The notes under the pieces: generated by a model
Database searches by the model: none
Told to the model about the DNA's origin: nothing
The model's input: only the letters and a program-made list of their open reading frames with translations
Assembly: GCF_011355085.1 (NCBI RefSeq)
Contig: NZ_VXCP01000002.1
Coordinates: forward strand, 248,001-312,000
Direction: 5' to 3'
Source of the DNA: Pseudomonas akapageensis
GTDB lineage: Bacteria; Pseudomonadota; Gammaproteobacteria; Pseudomonadales; Pseudomonadaceae
Length of the DNA: 64,000 nt
Made by a program: the position numbers and the translations under genes
Part shown: in pieces, positions 22,427 through 34,396 of the stretch
How the letters are laid out: every line of letters starts with the position of its first letter
How positions within the stretch are numbered: position 1 is the stretch's first letter

Positions 22427-23098
22427 TTAATGGTTGACGGTGAATGCCAGCATGGTCGAGAGCTGGCACAACGGCCGGCCGCTTTCGGCGTGCCACTGGT
22501 TGAACGCCGCTTGCACCAGGGCACGGTCGCGCTGGCTGGTGGGTACCTTGTCGATGATCTTTTGCGCATTGAGCGCAGCGACCATGTCATCGGTAGGAAT
22601 GAAGGTGTCCTTGCCGATCATGCGCAGGAAGCGCGGAGCCGACAGCCCGCCGAGCTGGTTGCCGTGCTTGGCCAGGTACTGCCACAAGCCGACGATGTCA
22701 TCGACTGGCCAGTCGGCGATGAATGCGCCGAAGCTGCCCTGTTCGCGGGCTACGTCCAGGATCATCTGGGCATTGCGCGGCACGCTCTTGAGTTTGCCCA
22801 GGTGACGGATGATGCGCTCATCCTGCATCAGTCGCTCCAGATGCTCGGCACCCATCAGCACGACCTTTTCCGGGTCGAAGCCGAAGAAGACCTCTTCGAA
22901 CGCCGGCCATTTCGCATCGACCAGGCTGTGTTTCAAGCCGGCGCGAAAGACCCGCAGCGCGAGCATGGACAGGTAGCGGTCGGCACTGATGTCACGCAGC
23001 GCAGCTGGCGTCTTCGGCACGGGCAGCCGCGCCTCGAGGGCCGCCGCCGAACCGAAGCGGTTCAGGCAGTATTCGTACAGCCATTTGTAATCTTGCAT
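22427..23098 (-). CDS. Divergent DNA-3-methyladenine glycosylase I (Tag) family protein
   Basis: A 223-residue protein whose middle resembles Tag: GFDPEKVVLM, LERLMQDERIIRHLGKL and a following NA segment align with the helix-hairpin region of E. coli Tag. The N-terminal zinc Cys and His of Tag are absent, and by hand alignment the catalytic Glu (E. coli Glu38) falls on Arg. It may therefore be inactive as a glycosylase or use another mechanism. Start MQDYKWLYEY at 23098. It is convergent with the ynb-like operon. Confidence 0.7.
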   Translation of the reverse strand: MQDYKWLYEYCLNRFGSAAALEARLPVPKTPAALRDISADRYLSMLALRVFRAGLKHSLVDAKWPAFEEVFFGFDPEKVVLMGAEHLERLMQDERIIRHLGKLKSVPRNAQMILDVAREQGSFGAFIADWPVDDIVGLWQYLAKHGNQLGGLSAPRFLRMIGKDTFIPTDDMVAALNAQKIIDKVPTSQRDRALVQAAFNQWHAESGRPLCQLSTMLAFTVNH

Positions 23099-23114
23099 GC
23101 CCGCTTCCTTGTCG

Positions 23115-24588
<1,474 letters not shown>

Positions 24589-24604
24589 TCAGAAGGATTG
24601 ACCC

Positions 24605-25069
24605 ATGACAAGGCGTTTCGCGGCAGCAATGGCTATCACTGCGAGCCTGCTGCTCGGCGGTTGTGGCGCAGATTACGGACTCGACCAGCACGGACGGACG
24701 GTTTCAGCCGAGCGCCTGGACAATCACTGGGTCGTGGTCAACTACTGGGCTGAGTGGTGTGGGCCGTGTCGCACGGAGATCCCAGAGCTCAACGCCTTCG
24801 CCAAACAGTGGGAAGGGAAGGGGGTGACGGTCGTCGGGGTCAATTTCGACGCCTTGCAGGGCGAAGAGCTGAAAAAGGCCAGCGAGACCCTGGGCATCGG
24901 TTTCACGGTATTGGCCGAAGACCCGGCCGAGCGGTTGGAACTGCCGCATAACGAGGCGTTGCCGGTGACTTATATCATCGATGACAAGGGCAAGCTGCGT
25001 GAGCAGTTGGTCGGGGAGCAGACAGCGGCGGGGTTGTCGGCGAAGCTTGTGGCGTTGAAGGGGGCTTAG
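24605..25069 (+). CDS. TlpA-family thioredoxin-like lipoprotein
   Basis: A 154-residue exported thiol-disulfide protein. The N terminus is a lipoprotein signal with lipobox LLGGC near residue 20. A WCGPC redox motif is at about 51-55, with a cis-Pro region LPVTYIID near 120. It is expected to be membrane-anchored in the periplasm and to reduce or shuttle disulfides. An AGAAGG ribosome site precedes the ATG. The IS element lies 30 bp after its stop and does not interrupt it. Confidence 0.9.
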   Translation: MTRRFAAAMAITASLLLGGCGADYGLDQHGRTVSAERLDNHWVVVNYWAEWCGPCRTEIPELNAFAKQWEGKGVTVVGVNFDALQGEELKKASETLGIGFTVLAEDPAERLELPHNEALPVTYIIDDKGKLREQLVGEQTAAGLSAKLVALKGA

Positions 25070-25080
25070 GCAGATCCGAG

Positions 25081-25099
25081 GGCCTCATCGCTGGCAAGC
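25081..25099. repeat. Left half of an IS-split REP element
   Basis: GGCCTCATCGCTGGCAAGC is the left arm of a REP. It continues at 26346 after the insertion; AGC (25097-25099) is repeated at 26346-26348. Confidence 0.85.
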
Positions 25100-25171
25100 T
25101 GAACTGGCCTAATGTTTTTGGACACCTCAATCGGGCGCTATGATGGCGCCCAAATACGAGGTGTTTTGGGT

Positions 25172-26307
<1,136 letters not shown>

Positions 26308-26345
26308 AAACCTAAACTGGTGTCCAAAACTACTTGACCAGTTCA

Positions 26346-26416
26346 AGCCAGCTCCCACAGAGGTATGTGATCAGACACAAATCCCTGTGGGAGCGGGCTT
26401 GCCCGCGATGAGGCCG
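26346..26416. repeat. Right half of the IS-split REP element plus its inverted partner
   Basis: AGCCAGCTCCCACAG continues the arm cut at 25099; after ~24 bp comes the inverted partner CTGTGGGAGCGGGCTTGCC followed by CGCGATGAGGCC. Removing the IS and one AGC copy restores a typical REP pair. Confidence 0.85.
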
Positions 26417-26425
26417 GCCCTGCAA

Positions 26426-26830
26426 TCATCCTTCCTCAGGCCAAAACCGCAAAGGCTTGCCCTGATCCGGCCAGAACCGCACCTGCTCGATAGGCGACAC
26501 GTCCCAGCGTTGCACGGTTTCCAGCGCCTTGAGGAACCGCTGCTCCTGTTCCATCAAGGCCGGCACGCAGAGTTTGCGGGTGCTGCCGACCTTGCCGAAG
26601 GTCAGGGTATTGCCCTGCAGCGTGTACGACGCAAACCAGTGGTTGCAGCCGGCATTGCCGTAGGCGCGGCCGTCATCGGCCAGGGTCAGGGTCAGATGGC
26701 TGTAGTCCATCAGCGGACGTTCGCCGATCCACTCCAGCACATAGGTGCGTTCCTGCTCCAGTTTCATCGGTTGCTCGGCGCAGCCCAGCAAGGTGCTGCC
26801 CAGCAGACCGATCAACAGCGTACGTTTCAC
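26426..26830 (-). CDS. META-domain lipoprotein (HslJ-like)
   Basis: A 134-residue predicted lipoprotein with lipobox LLGCAE near residue 16. The rest is a META/HslJ fold, shown by the DGRAYGNAGCNHWFASY and LTFGKVGSTRKLC segments. Such proteins are linked to stress or heat-shock phenotypes, but no activity is known. The GTG start overlaps the stop of the gene upstream (GTGA). Confidence 0.78.
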   Translation of the reverse strand: MKRTLLIGLLGSTLLGCAEQPMKLEQERTYVLEWIGERPLMDYSHLTLTLADDGRAYGNAGCNHWFASYTLQGNTLTFGKVGSTRKLCVPALMEQEQRFLKALETVQRWDVSPIEQVRFWPDQGKPLRFWPEEG

Positions 26831-27264
26831 GGGCGATTCTCCCGGCATTTCGGGCACTGGTGTTTCTCACCCGCGGTGGTCCAGCCCAGCTCGGCAATGC
26901 GCGCGACGGCTGCAGGCTTTTGTGCCTTGGTGCCGAGTTTGGCATCCACGGCGAACTCAAAGTCCAGTTCGGCCTTGCAGCTGTCGCAATTGACCTGCCA
27001 CTGATGGATCGCCAGCTCGGCGAAGACCGGGCCGCGAGCGACCGCGACCCATTGGCCGGGTGGATTGATCAGGTGACGGACCTTTTCCACGGTCAGGCGC
27101 ATGGACAGGGTTTTGCTGCCCTTGAGGGTGACCAGCAGAACGTCGTCATTATGAATCGAGCCGCCGTTGCCGGTAACTTGATAGCGTCCCGGCGCCAGGG
27201 CGCGGCATTCGATCAGGGTGTGATGGGGGTTGAGCAGGCTGTAGCGAAAATCGTGTTCGACCAT
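26827..27264 (-). CDS. Conserved hypothetical protein with two CxxC pairs
   Basis: A 145-residue protein I do not recognise. A beta-rich N-terminal part is followed by a putative zinc site: CDSC near residue 101 and CPKC near 139. GGAGG precedes the ATG at 27264. It is translationally coupled to the META lipoprotein gene. No function is assigned. Confidence 0.72.
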   Translation of the reverse strand: MVEHDFRYSLLNPHHTLIECRALAPGRYQVTGNGGSIHNDDVLLVTLKGSKTLSMRLTVEKVRHLINPPGQWVAVARGPVFAELAIHQWQVNCDSCKAELDFEFAVDAKLGTKAQKPAAVARIAELGWTTAGEKHQCPKCRENRP

Positions 27265-27306
27265 GGGTCCTCCAAATCTGCGCAATATGCTATCACGCTC
27301 GTCTGT

Positions 27307-28296
27307 TCAACCCTCGACCAGATTCTGCGGTTTACCTACCGCCCAGCGGGCAATATTGTCCAGGGTGGTGCTGGCGATGGCGCCGAGGGCTTCTTGAGTC
27401 AGAAACGCCTGGTGGGCGGTGACGATGACGTTCGGGAATGTCAGCAGCCGGGCGAGCACATCGTCTTGCAGTGGCAGGTCGGAGCGGTCTTCGAAAAACA
27501 GCTGTGCCTCTTCTTCATAGACATCCAGGCCCAGATAGCCCAGTTGCCCGTTCTTGAGCGCGTCGATGAGCGCCGGGGTGTCCACGAGCGCGCCACGTCC
27601 GGTGTTGATCAGCATGGCGCCGGGTTGCATGTGGGCCAGCGAGTCGCGATTGATCAGGTGCTTGCTCTCGGCCGTCAACGGGCAGTGCAGGCTGATGATC
27701 TGCGCCTGTTCGAGCAGTTCCGGCAGGCTCAGGTAGCGGGCACCCAGGGCTTCGACCTGCGGGTTGGGCAAGGGATCGTAGGCCAGTAGCCGGCAACCGA
27801 AGCCAGCCATGATCCTGGCGAACGTCGCGCCGATCTGGCCGGTACCGACCACGCCGACCGTTTTGTCGACCAGATCGAAGCCGGTCAGGCCGTGCAGGGT
27901 GAAATCGCCCTCGCGGGTGCGGTTGTAGGCGCGGTGCAGGCGGCGGTTGAGGGCCAGGATCAAGGCAACCGCATGTTCGGCCACGGCATGGGGCGAATAG
28001 GCCGGCACCCGCACCACGCTCAGGCCCAGACGCTTGGCGACGGCCAGGTCGACATGGTTGTAGCCGGCCGAGCGCAGCGCGATCAGCCGGGTACCGCCGG
28101 CGGCCAGGCGCTCGAGTACCGGCGCGCTCAGGTCATCATTGATAAAGGCACAGACCACGTCGTATTGCTCGGCCAGGGCGGCGGTGTCCAGGCTCAGGCG
28201 CGCATTCTGGAAGTGCAGTTCAATACCCGTCGGCGGGTTCGCTGCGAGGAAACTGTCTCGATCGTACTGCTGGCTGCTGAAGAGGATGGTTCGCAT
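27307..28296 (-). CDS. ldhA: D-lactate dehydrogenase (2-hydroxyacid dehydrogenase family)
   Basis: A 329-residue NAD-dependent enzyme interconverting pyruvate and D-lactate. The NAD fold begins with VGVVGTGQIGATFA near residue 146; the catalytic Arg is in INTGRGALVD and the His in VTAHQAFLT near 296. It starts at ATG 28296 after AAGGAAG. ldhA next to gacS is the arrangement in P. aeruginosa, from memory. The length is right for the family. Confidence 0.93.
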   Translation of the reverse strand: MRTILFSSQQYDRDSFLAANPPTGIELHFQNARLSLDTAALAEQYDVVCAFINDDLSAPVLERLAAGGTRLIALRSAGYNHVDLAVAKRLGLSVVRVPAYSPHAVAEHAVALILALNRRLHRAYNRTREGDFTLHGLTGFDLVDKTVGVVGTGQIGATFARIMAGFGCRLLAYDPLPNPQVEALGARYLSLPELLEQAQIISLHCPLTAESKHLINRDSLAHMQPGAMLINTGRGALVDTPALIDALKNGQLGYLGLDVYEEEAQLFFEDRSDLPLQDDVLARLLTFPNVIVTAHQAFLTQEALGAIASTTLDNIARWAVGKPQNLVEG

Positions 28297-28361
28297 GGCG
28301 GCTTCCTTATTCAAGTCCAATGCAGTTTAGCGAGGGCAAGGGATTGCACCCTTGCCCTGGA

Positions 28362-31115
28362 TCAGGCGCCGACGCGGGCCTGTGCTGCCAGACGAACAAT
28401 GGCCTGGTCCAGATCGTCGAGGGCGGCATGGGCGTGCGGGTCATCCTGCTTGAGCAGGGTTTCACTGCGCTGGCAGGCCGCTCGCAGCTGTGGCACGCCG
28501 CAATAGCGGGTGGCGCCATGCAGGCGATGAACCCGTTCGATGGTTGCGGTCCGGTCGTGGGCCTCGCGTGCCGCACGGATGGCTTCACGGTCAGCGTCCA
28601 GCGAGGCCAGCAACATGGCCAGCATGTCGGTGGCAAGGTCGGGTTTGCCGGCGGCCAGGCGCAGGCCTTCTTCCGGGTCCAGTACCAGCAACTCGCTGTG
28701 CAACGGCTGCGCTTCGCCGGCGCGTTCGTTGCGTTGGCTGCGCAGGATCAGGCCGGTCCATTTCAATACGACCTGGGCCAGCTGCCGCTCACTGATGGGC
28801 TTGGTCAGGTAGTCATCCATGCCGCTCTGCAGCAGGGCACGCTTTTCGTTGGCCATGGCGTGGGCGGTCAATGCCACGATCGGCAGCGCCGTTCCTGGCT
28901 GGCTGCTTTCCCAGAGGCGGATCCTTTCGGTGGTTTCGCGGCCATCCATGCCGGGCATCTGCACATCCATCAGCACCAGGTCGAACGTATCGTTCTGCAC
29001 GGCCTTGATGGCACTGTAGCCACTGTCCACGGCCAGCACCCTGGCGCCCATGTCTTCGAGCAGGGTCTGTACCAGCAGCAGGTTGGCCGGATTGTCGTCG
29101 ACACAAAGCACATGTGGGGGGCGGTTGGGGGGGATTTCGCTGCCCTGGTTGGCGACACGCTTGGGGTTGATCAGTTCGAGCAGGCTGCGCCGCAGTCTGC
29201 GCGTGCAGGCGGGTTTGGCCTGCAGTTGGCTGTGGGCATTCGGGACGCTGGGGTGGAAGAGGTTCAGTTCCGAGGTCGGACACAGCACCAACACCCGGCA
29301 GCCAATCTGTTCCAGTCCATGGATATGCTGGCCGAGGCGTTCGGGCGATATGCCGTAGACCGTGACGCCGAGCACTGCCAGGTCGATCGGGCTGCCGGCT
29401 TCATGCGCCGCAGCGACGGCCTTGTACAATTGATCGATGGAAGAAAAGGCGCTGACTTCCAGGCCGCAATCTTCGAGCTGGTGTTGCAGTGCCTGACAGG
29501 CCAGCTCATGCCCATCGACGATGGCGATGCGGCGGCCCAGCAGGGGCAGGGCGGGAAGGTCCTCATCATCGTCGCGGGCCTTGGGCAGGCTCAGGCTGAT
29601 CCAGAATTGCGAGCCTTCGCCCGGCGTGCTGTCGACGCCGATTTCACCGCCCATCTGCTCGATCAATCGCTTGGAGATCACCAGGCCCAGGCCAGTGCCT
29701 CCCGGTTGCCGGGACAAGGAATTGTCAGCCTGGCTGAAAGCCTGGAACAGCGCCCGGACATCCTGGGTGGAGAGGCCGATGCCGGTGTCCTGCACGCTGA
29801 TGCGCAGTTGTACGCTGTCTTCGTTCTCGTCTTCGAGCATGGCCCGGGCGACGATGGTGCCTTCGCGGGTGAACTTGATTGCATTGCTGACCAGGTTGGT
29901 CAGGATCTGCTTGAGCCGCAGCGGGTCGCCGATCAGCGACAGCGGCGTGTCCCGGTAGACCAGGCTGACCAGCTCCAACTGCTTGGCATGGGCAGCAGGG
30001 GCGAGGATGGTCAGGGTGTCCTGCAACAGGTCGCGCAGGTTGAAGGGAATGCTGTCGAGCACCAGCTTGCCGGCTTCGATCTTGGAGAAGTCGAGAATCT
30101 CGTTGATGATGCCCAGCAGGCTGTCGGCGGATTTTTCGATGGTGCCCAGGTAATCGAGTTGGCGCGGCGTCAGTTCACCTTTCTGCAGCAGATGGGTGAA
30201 GCCGAGGATGCCATTGAGCGGAGTGCGGATCTCGTGGCTCATGTTGGCCAGGAATTCCGACTTGATGCGGCTGGCCTCCAGGGCCTCTTTGCGCGCCAGG
30301 TCCAGTTCGATGTTCTGGATCTCGATGGTTTCCAGGTTCTGGCGTACGTCTTCGGTGGCCTGATCGATGCTGTGTTGCAATTCTTCCTGGGCGTTCTGCA
30401 GGGTGCCGGCCATGCGGTTGATGCCGGCGGCCAGTTCATCGAGCTCAGGGCTGCCGAGCGAGGGCAGGCGTTTTTCCAGATTGCCGTCCTTGAGCTGGGT
30501 CACCGCTTCCTTGATCTGGCTGATCGGCCCATTGATCGAGCGGCTCATGCGCATGGCCAGCAGGGCGGTGGCGACCAGGCCGAGGCCGATCAGCAGCAGG
30601 CTGGCGAACAGACTGCGATAGCCGCGAAGCAGGGTGCCGTCGTGGGACAGTTCCAGTTCCACCCAGCCGAGCAGTCGGTCGGTTTCCTCGGGCACCGAAT
30701 CGCCGTTCAGGTCACGGTGGTAGCCGAACACGGGCATCAGGTAGCGGGTGGCGTCGCTGCCACTGCGTTGCAGCAGATGCAACAGGTCGCCGGTGGGGGG
30801 CTGGTTGAGCATGCTCGGGCCGGCATGGGCCAGCCCGTTGCGATCGGGTGTCAGGAACGAGACGGCACGCACGTCTGCCTGCTCCAGGGTCTGGGCGGCG
30901 ATACGTTCGAGCAGCGGAGCGTCCTTGCGCACCAGGGCAGGGGCCACCAGTGGTGCGAGCTGTTCGGCGATCATTTCGCCGCGCTGCAACAGTTGAGCGT
31001 GCAACTCCATTTGCTGAAGCCAGGTGAAGTAACCACCCAGGACCAGTGCCATCAGGCTGGCCGGCACCAAGGCGAGCACCATCACACGGCCTTTGATACC
31101 CAGTTTATTCAACAC
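28362..31115 (-). CDS. gacS: Hybrid sensor kinase GacS
   Basis: The unorthodox sensor of the Gac/Rsm pathway, controlling secondary metabolism, exoproducts and biofilm through GacA and small RNAs. The GTG start at 31115 with AGGAGAG gives exactly 917 residues, the usual GacS length. Order: TM1 (~11-33), periplasmic loop, TM2 (~165-188), HAMP, HisKA with [11 protein letters not shown] (His near 294), HATPase ([11 protein letters not shown]), a degenerate receiver, a receiver with [12 protein letters not shown] (Asp near 717), and a C-terminal HPt ([13 protein letters not shown]). All phosphorelay residues are present. gacA is not in the window. Confidence 0.96.
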   Translation of the reverse strand: MLNKLGIKGRVMVLALVPASLMALVLGGYFTWLQQMELHAQLLQRGEMIAEQLAPLVAPALVRKDAPLLERIAAQTLEQADVRAVSFLTPDRNGLAHAGPSMLNQPPTGDLLHLLQRSGSDATRYLMPVFGYHRDLNGDSVPEETDRLLGWVELELSHDGTLLRGYRSLFASLLLIGLGLVATALLAMRMSRSINGPISQIKEAVTQLKDGNLEKRLPSLGSPELDELAAGINRMAGTLQNAQEELQHSIDQATEDVRQNLETIEIQNIELDLARKEALEASRIKSEFLANMSHEIRTPLNGILGFTHLLQKGELTPRQLDYLGTIEKSADSLLGIINEILDFSKIEAGKLVLDSIPFNLRDLLQDTLTILAPAAHAKQLELVSLVYRDTPLSLIGDPLRLKQILTNLVSNAIKFTREGTIVARAMLEDENEDSVQLRISVQDTGIGLSTQDVRALFQAFSQADNSLSRQPGGTGLGLVISKRLIEQMGGEIGVDSTPGEGSQFWISLSLPKARDDDEDLPALPLLGRRIAIVDGHELACQALQHQLEDCGLEVSAFSSIDQLYKAVAAAHEAGSPIDLAVLGVTVYGISPERLGQHIHGLEQIGCRVLVLCPTSELNLFHPSVPNAHSQLQAKPACTRRLRRSLLELINPKRVANQGSEIPPNRPPHVLCVDDNPANLLLVQTLLEDMGARVLAVDSGYSAIKAVQNDTFDLVLMDVQMPGMDGRETTERIRLWESSQPGTALPIVALTAHAMANEKRALLQSGMDDYLTKPISERQLAQVVLKWTGLILRSQRNERAGEAQPLHSELLVLDPEEGLRLAAGKPDLATDMLAMLLASLDADREAIRAAREAHDRTATIERVHRLHGATRYCGVPQLRAACQRSETLLKQDDPHAHAALDDLDQAIVRLAAQARVGA

Positions 31116-31303
31116 GCCACTCTCCTGCGCCGGACCGCTCTGTGCCCGGCAACTGCCAAGAATTCCCGCGAAGCGGGCCATGCCGGGAAATTACCGCGAC
31201 TTGGATCCTAATGCACCTCTTGTATCGACTTTTGTCGGCTTGAGTTGCCCGCCGGTAGGCTTATCCTCAATAATCAGTGATTGAGAATTGCTAGCAGACG
31301 CCA

Positions 31304-32023
31304 ATGACTCCCGTATACCTTAGCACTCCCAATATCCTCGCCATCGAAGACGACCCGGTGCTCGGTGCCTATGTGCACGATCAACTGGGGCGCTGCGGCT
31401 TCCAGGTCACCTGGTGCCAGGACGGCCGCGATGGGTTGGATGTGGCCCGGCGCGAGCATTTCGATGTGGTGCTGATGGATATTCTGCTACCGGGCATGAA
31501 CGGCCTGGACGTGCTGGCCGGATTGCGCGAACGCAGCGCCACGCCGGTGATTCTCATGTCGGCGCTGGGCGCCGAAGCCGATCGCATCACGGGCTTTCAG
31601 CGCGGTGCCGACGACTATCTGCCCAAGCCATTCAGCATGGCCGAGCTGCAAGTGCGGATTGAGGCCATCCTGCGCCGGGTAGCACTGGAGCGGCGGCACC
31701 TGCAACCCGCGCGAGCAGAGGGGGCAGGCCTGAACTTCGATGAGCAGGCCTGCGACGTCAGTTACGAGGGGCGATGGGCCGGCCTTACCCCCAGCGAGTA
31801 CCGGCTGCTGGAAACACTCAATCGAAGCAGCGAGGAGGTGTTGAGCAAACCCTTCCTTTATCAACAGGTGTTGCAACGCGGCTACGTCCAGCATGACCGC
31901 AGCCTGGACATGCATGTCAGCCAGATTCGCCGCAAGCTCAAGGCTATCGACTACCACGAGCGGCAGGTGCGTACCGTCTGGGGCAAGGGTTATGTGCTGA
32001 GCACTGCCGAGCAGGAAGCCTGA
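31304..32023 (+). CDS. OmpR-family response regulator of a gacS-linked two-component system
   Basis: A 239-residue regulator: receiver with phospho-acceptor Asp59 in VVLMDILLPGMNG and Lys in LPKPFSM, followed by a winged-helix domain with QVRTVWGKGYVL. It is divergent from gacS and followed one base after its stop by the kinase gene. In P. aeruginosa the same slot is PirR, the regulator of a ferric-enterobactin receptor (from memory). Orthology is not certain, and no receptor gene is here. Confidence 0.88.
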   Translation: MTPVYLSTPNILAIEDDPVLGAYVHDQLGRCGFQVTWCQDGRDGLDVARREHFDVVLMDILLPGMNGLDVLAGLRERSATPVILMSALGAEADRITGFQRGADDYLPKPFSMAELQVRIEAILRRVALERRHLQPARAEGAGLNFDEQACDVSYEGRWAGLTPSEYRLLETLNRSSEEVLSKPFLYQQVLQRGYVQHDRSLDMHVSQIRRKLKAIDYHERQVRTVWGKGYVLSTAEQEA

Positions 32024-32024
32024 A

Positions 32025-33389
32025 GTGCCCGGCAAGCATTCGCTGTTCTGGAAGCTGGCCATTCTGTTGGTAGGCTTCTGCCTGCTGATGGTCTGGTTGA
32101 GCTGGTCCTGGGGCCGCTATATGGAAAAGCAGAATGCATTTCTTTCCAAAGAAGCGCGGAGCACCCTGACAGCCTATGCAGCCGAGGCCGAACGGGCCTG
32201 GATCAAGGGCCGGGAAGCTGGAGTAGACGCCTGGCTGCAGGAGACAGGGCGCCGCGAGTCGGGATGGGTCGGGGTGATCGGGCGCGACTTGCAGTCGTTG
32301 AGCAGCTACCCCCTGAGTGGGCAGGAAAGCCAGCACATGACTTTCCTGCGTGGCCTGGACTGGCCGATGAGCAAGCGCCAGCGTGGCACGCCCTGGATCA
32401 GGGTACCCTTTCCCAATGAACCCGCGCTGGGCAGCCTGGTGATCGAGCTGCCCCATCGCTTTGTGCCCGGGCGCTACACCGTGCACTGGCGGATGATCAC
32501 CAATGTCATCATTCCCGGGCTGTTTACCCTGCTGTTGTGTGTGGGCCTGTACCGGATGCTGATCATGCCGCTCAATCAGCTGCGCGAACAGGCCAATGCC
32601 TGGCGCGGTGATCAGTTGGCCACGCGCATTCCACCGGCGACAACCAGTCGCCAGGATGAACTCGGTGAGCTGGGCCGGGCGTTCGATCACATGTCCGAGC
32701 GCTTGCAAAGCACGGTGGCCCTGCAACAACAACTGTTGCGCGACTTGTCCCATGAATTGCGCACGCCTTTGAGCCGGCTTCGGGTTGCCTGCGACAGTGA
32801 CCTTGATGTGCAGCAGCTGCGCGAACGCCTGGGGCGGGAAGTGGATGGCATGCAGCGGCTGGTCGAAGACACCTTGCAATTGGCCTGGCTCGACACCGAG
32901 CGCGTTGCGCCGGCCAAGGAGCCCATCCAGATCCAGGCCCTGTGGGAAATGCTGGTCGAGAATGCGTGTTTCGAAACCGGTTGGCCTGTGGAACAACTGC
33001 GCTGCGACCTGGACCCATCCTGCTGGGTCTGGGGCAACCTCAATGGCCTGGCCCAGGCCCTGGAGAATATTCTGCGCAACGCCATCCGCCATTCGCCGCC
33101 CCAGGGCATCGTCAGTCTGCAGGGCCACCGCATTGGCGAAGACTGGTACCTCTGGCTCGAAGATCAGGGCGGCGGTGTTGCCGAGGCCGAGCTGGAGCGT
33201 ATTTTCGATCCCTTTACCCGGCTCGATGGCTCGCGCCCGGGCGATGGTGGCTTCGGCCTGGGGCTGAGTATCGCCCGCAATGCCTTGCAAGTGCAGGGCG
33301 GCCGTCTCTGGGCGCAGAACACCCGCGAAGGCTTGCGCCTGAACATGCGCTTGCCGGTGGCGAGAATAAACAACTCGGCATTGGTTTGA
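32025..33389 (+). CDS. Sensor histidine kinase of the gacS-linked two-component system
   Basis: A 454-residue inner-membrane kinase with TM1 at about residues 8-28, a short periplasmic domain of ~120 residues, TM2 near 155-177 and HAMP. The H-box is DLSHELRTPLSRL (His near 244), the ATPase boxes are ILRNAIRHSP, EDQGGG and GGFGLGLSIARN. GTG at 32025 follows the regulator's stop. Its counterpart by position in P. aeruginosa is PirS. The signal is unknown. Confidence 0.87.
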   Translation: MPGKHSLFWKLAILLVGFCLLMVWLSWSWGRYMEKQNAFLSKEARSTLTAYAAEAERAWIKGREAGVDAWLQETGRRESGWVGVIGRDLQSLSSYPLSGQESQHMTFLRGLDWPMSKRQRGTPWIRVPFPNEPALGSLVIELPHRFVPGRYTVHWRMITNVIIPGLFTLLLCVGLYRMLIMPLNQLREQANAWRGDQLATRIPPATTSRQDELGELGRAFDHMSERLQSTVALQQQLLRDLSHELRTPLSRLRVACDSDLDVQQLRERLGREVDGMQRLVEDTLQLAWLDTERVAPAKEPIQIQALWEMLVENACFETGWPVEQLRCDLDPSCWVWGNLNGLAQALENILRNAIRHSPPQGIVSLQGHRIGEDWYLWLEDQGGGVAEAELERIFDPFTRLDGSRPGDGGFGLGLSIARNALQVQGGRLWAQNTREGLRLNMRLPVARINNSALV

Positions 33390-33493
33390 GTGGCTTATAG
33401 CGTTCAGCCATAAACGCCGCACTTTGCGTGATATGGGCTCGCGACTTTTGCCGGTATGATAGACGCCCCCGCAGTCCGGATTGCGAATACGCC

Positions 33494-34396
33494 ATGACCC
33501 TGCAGTACCCAACCATCGCCGATTGCATCGGCAACACGCCACTGGTTCGCCTGCAACGGCTGGCCGGTGACAGCAGCAACACCATCCTTCTCAAGCTCGA
33601 AGGCAACAACCCGGCAGGTTCGGTGAAGGACCGGCCGGCATTGTCGATGATCAGCCGTGCCGAAGCGCGTGGGCAGATCAAGCCGGGCGATACCCTGATC
33701 GAAGCGACCTCGGGCAACACCGGGATTGCCTTGGCCATGGCGGCGGCGATCAAGGGTTACAAGATGATCCTGATCATGCCGGACAATTCCACCGCCGAAC
33801 GCAAGTCGGCGATGACCGCCTATGGCGCCGAGCTGATTCTGGTCAGCAAGGAAGAGGGCATGGAAGGCGCTCGTGACCTGGCCGAGCGGATGTTGGCGGA
33901 AGGTCGTGGCAAGGTCCTCGACCAGTTCGGCAACGTCGACAATCCCGAAGCGCATTACCTCGGTACCGGCCCGGAAATCTGGCGCCAGACCGAAGGCACC
34001 ATCACCCATTTCGTCAGCTCCATGGGCACGACCGGCACCATCATGGGCGTCTCGCGCTACCTCAAGGAGCAGAACCCGGCGGTGCAGATCGTCGGCCTGC
34101 AACCGATGGAAGGCTCGGCGATTCCGGGTATCCGTCGCTGGCCCGAGGAATACCTGCCGAAGATCTTCGACGCCACGCGCGTCGACCGTGTGATGGACAT
34201 GGCCCAGGCCGAAGCCGAAGACACCATGCGCCGTCTGGCCCGTGAAGAAGGCATCTTCTGCGGCGTGTCCTCCGGTGGCGCCGTGGCGGGGGCGTTGCGT
34301 CTCTCCCGTGAAGTGGAAAATGCAGTGATCGTGGCGATCATTTGCGACCGTGGCGACCGTTACCTGTCGACCGGCATTTTCGATGCGACCAACTGA
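33494..34396 (+). CDS. cysM: Cysteine synthase B
   Basis: A 300-residue PLP enzyme making cysteine from O-acetylserine and sulfide or thiosulfate. The PLP lysine is in AGSVKDRPA near residue 41, and the substrate loop TSGNTGIAL near 68; the phosphate-binding loop is [11 protein letters not shown]. The ATG at 33494 sits 34 bp after a good -10 (TATGAT, 33455-33460). Its stop overlaps the rlmD start. Confidence 0.95.
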   Translation: MTLQYPTIADCIGNTPLVRLQRLAGDSSNTILLKLEGNNPAGSVKDRPALSMISRAEARGQIKPGDTLIEATSGNTGIALAMAAAIKGYKMILIMPDNSTAERKSAMTAYGAELILVSKEEGMEGARDLAERMLAEGRGKVLDQFGNVDNPEAHYLGTGPEIWRQTEGTITHFVSSMGTTGTIMGVSRYLKEQNPAVQIVGLQPMEGSAIPGIRRWPEEYLPKIFDATRVDRVMDMAQAEAEDTMRRLAREEGIFCGVSSGGAVAGALRLSREVENAVIVAIICDRGDRYLSTGIFDATN

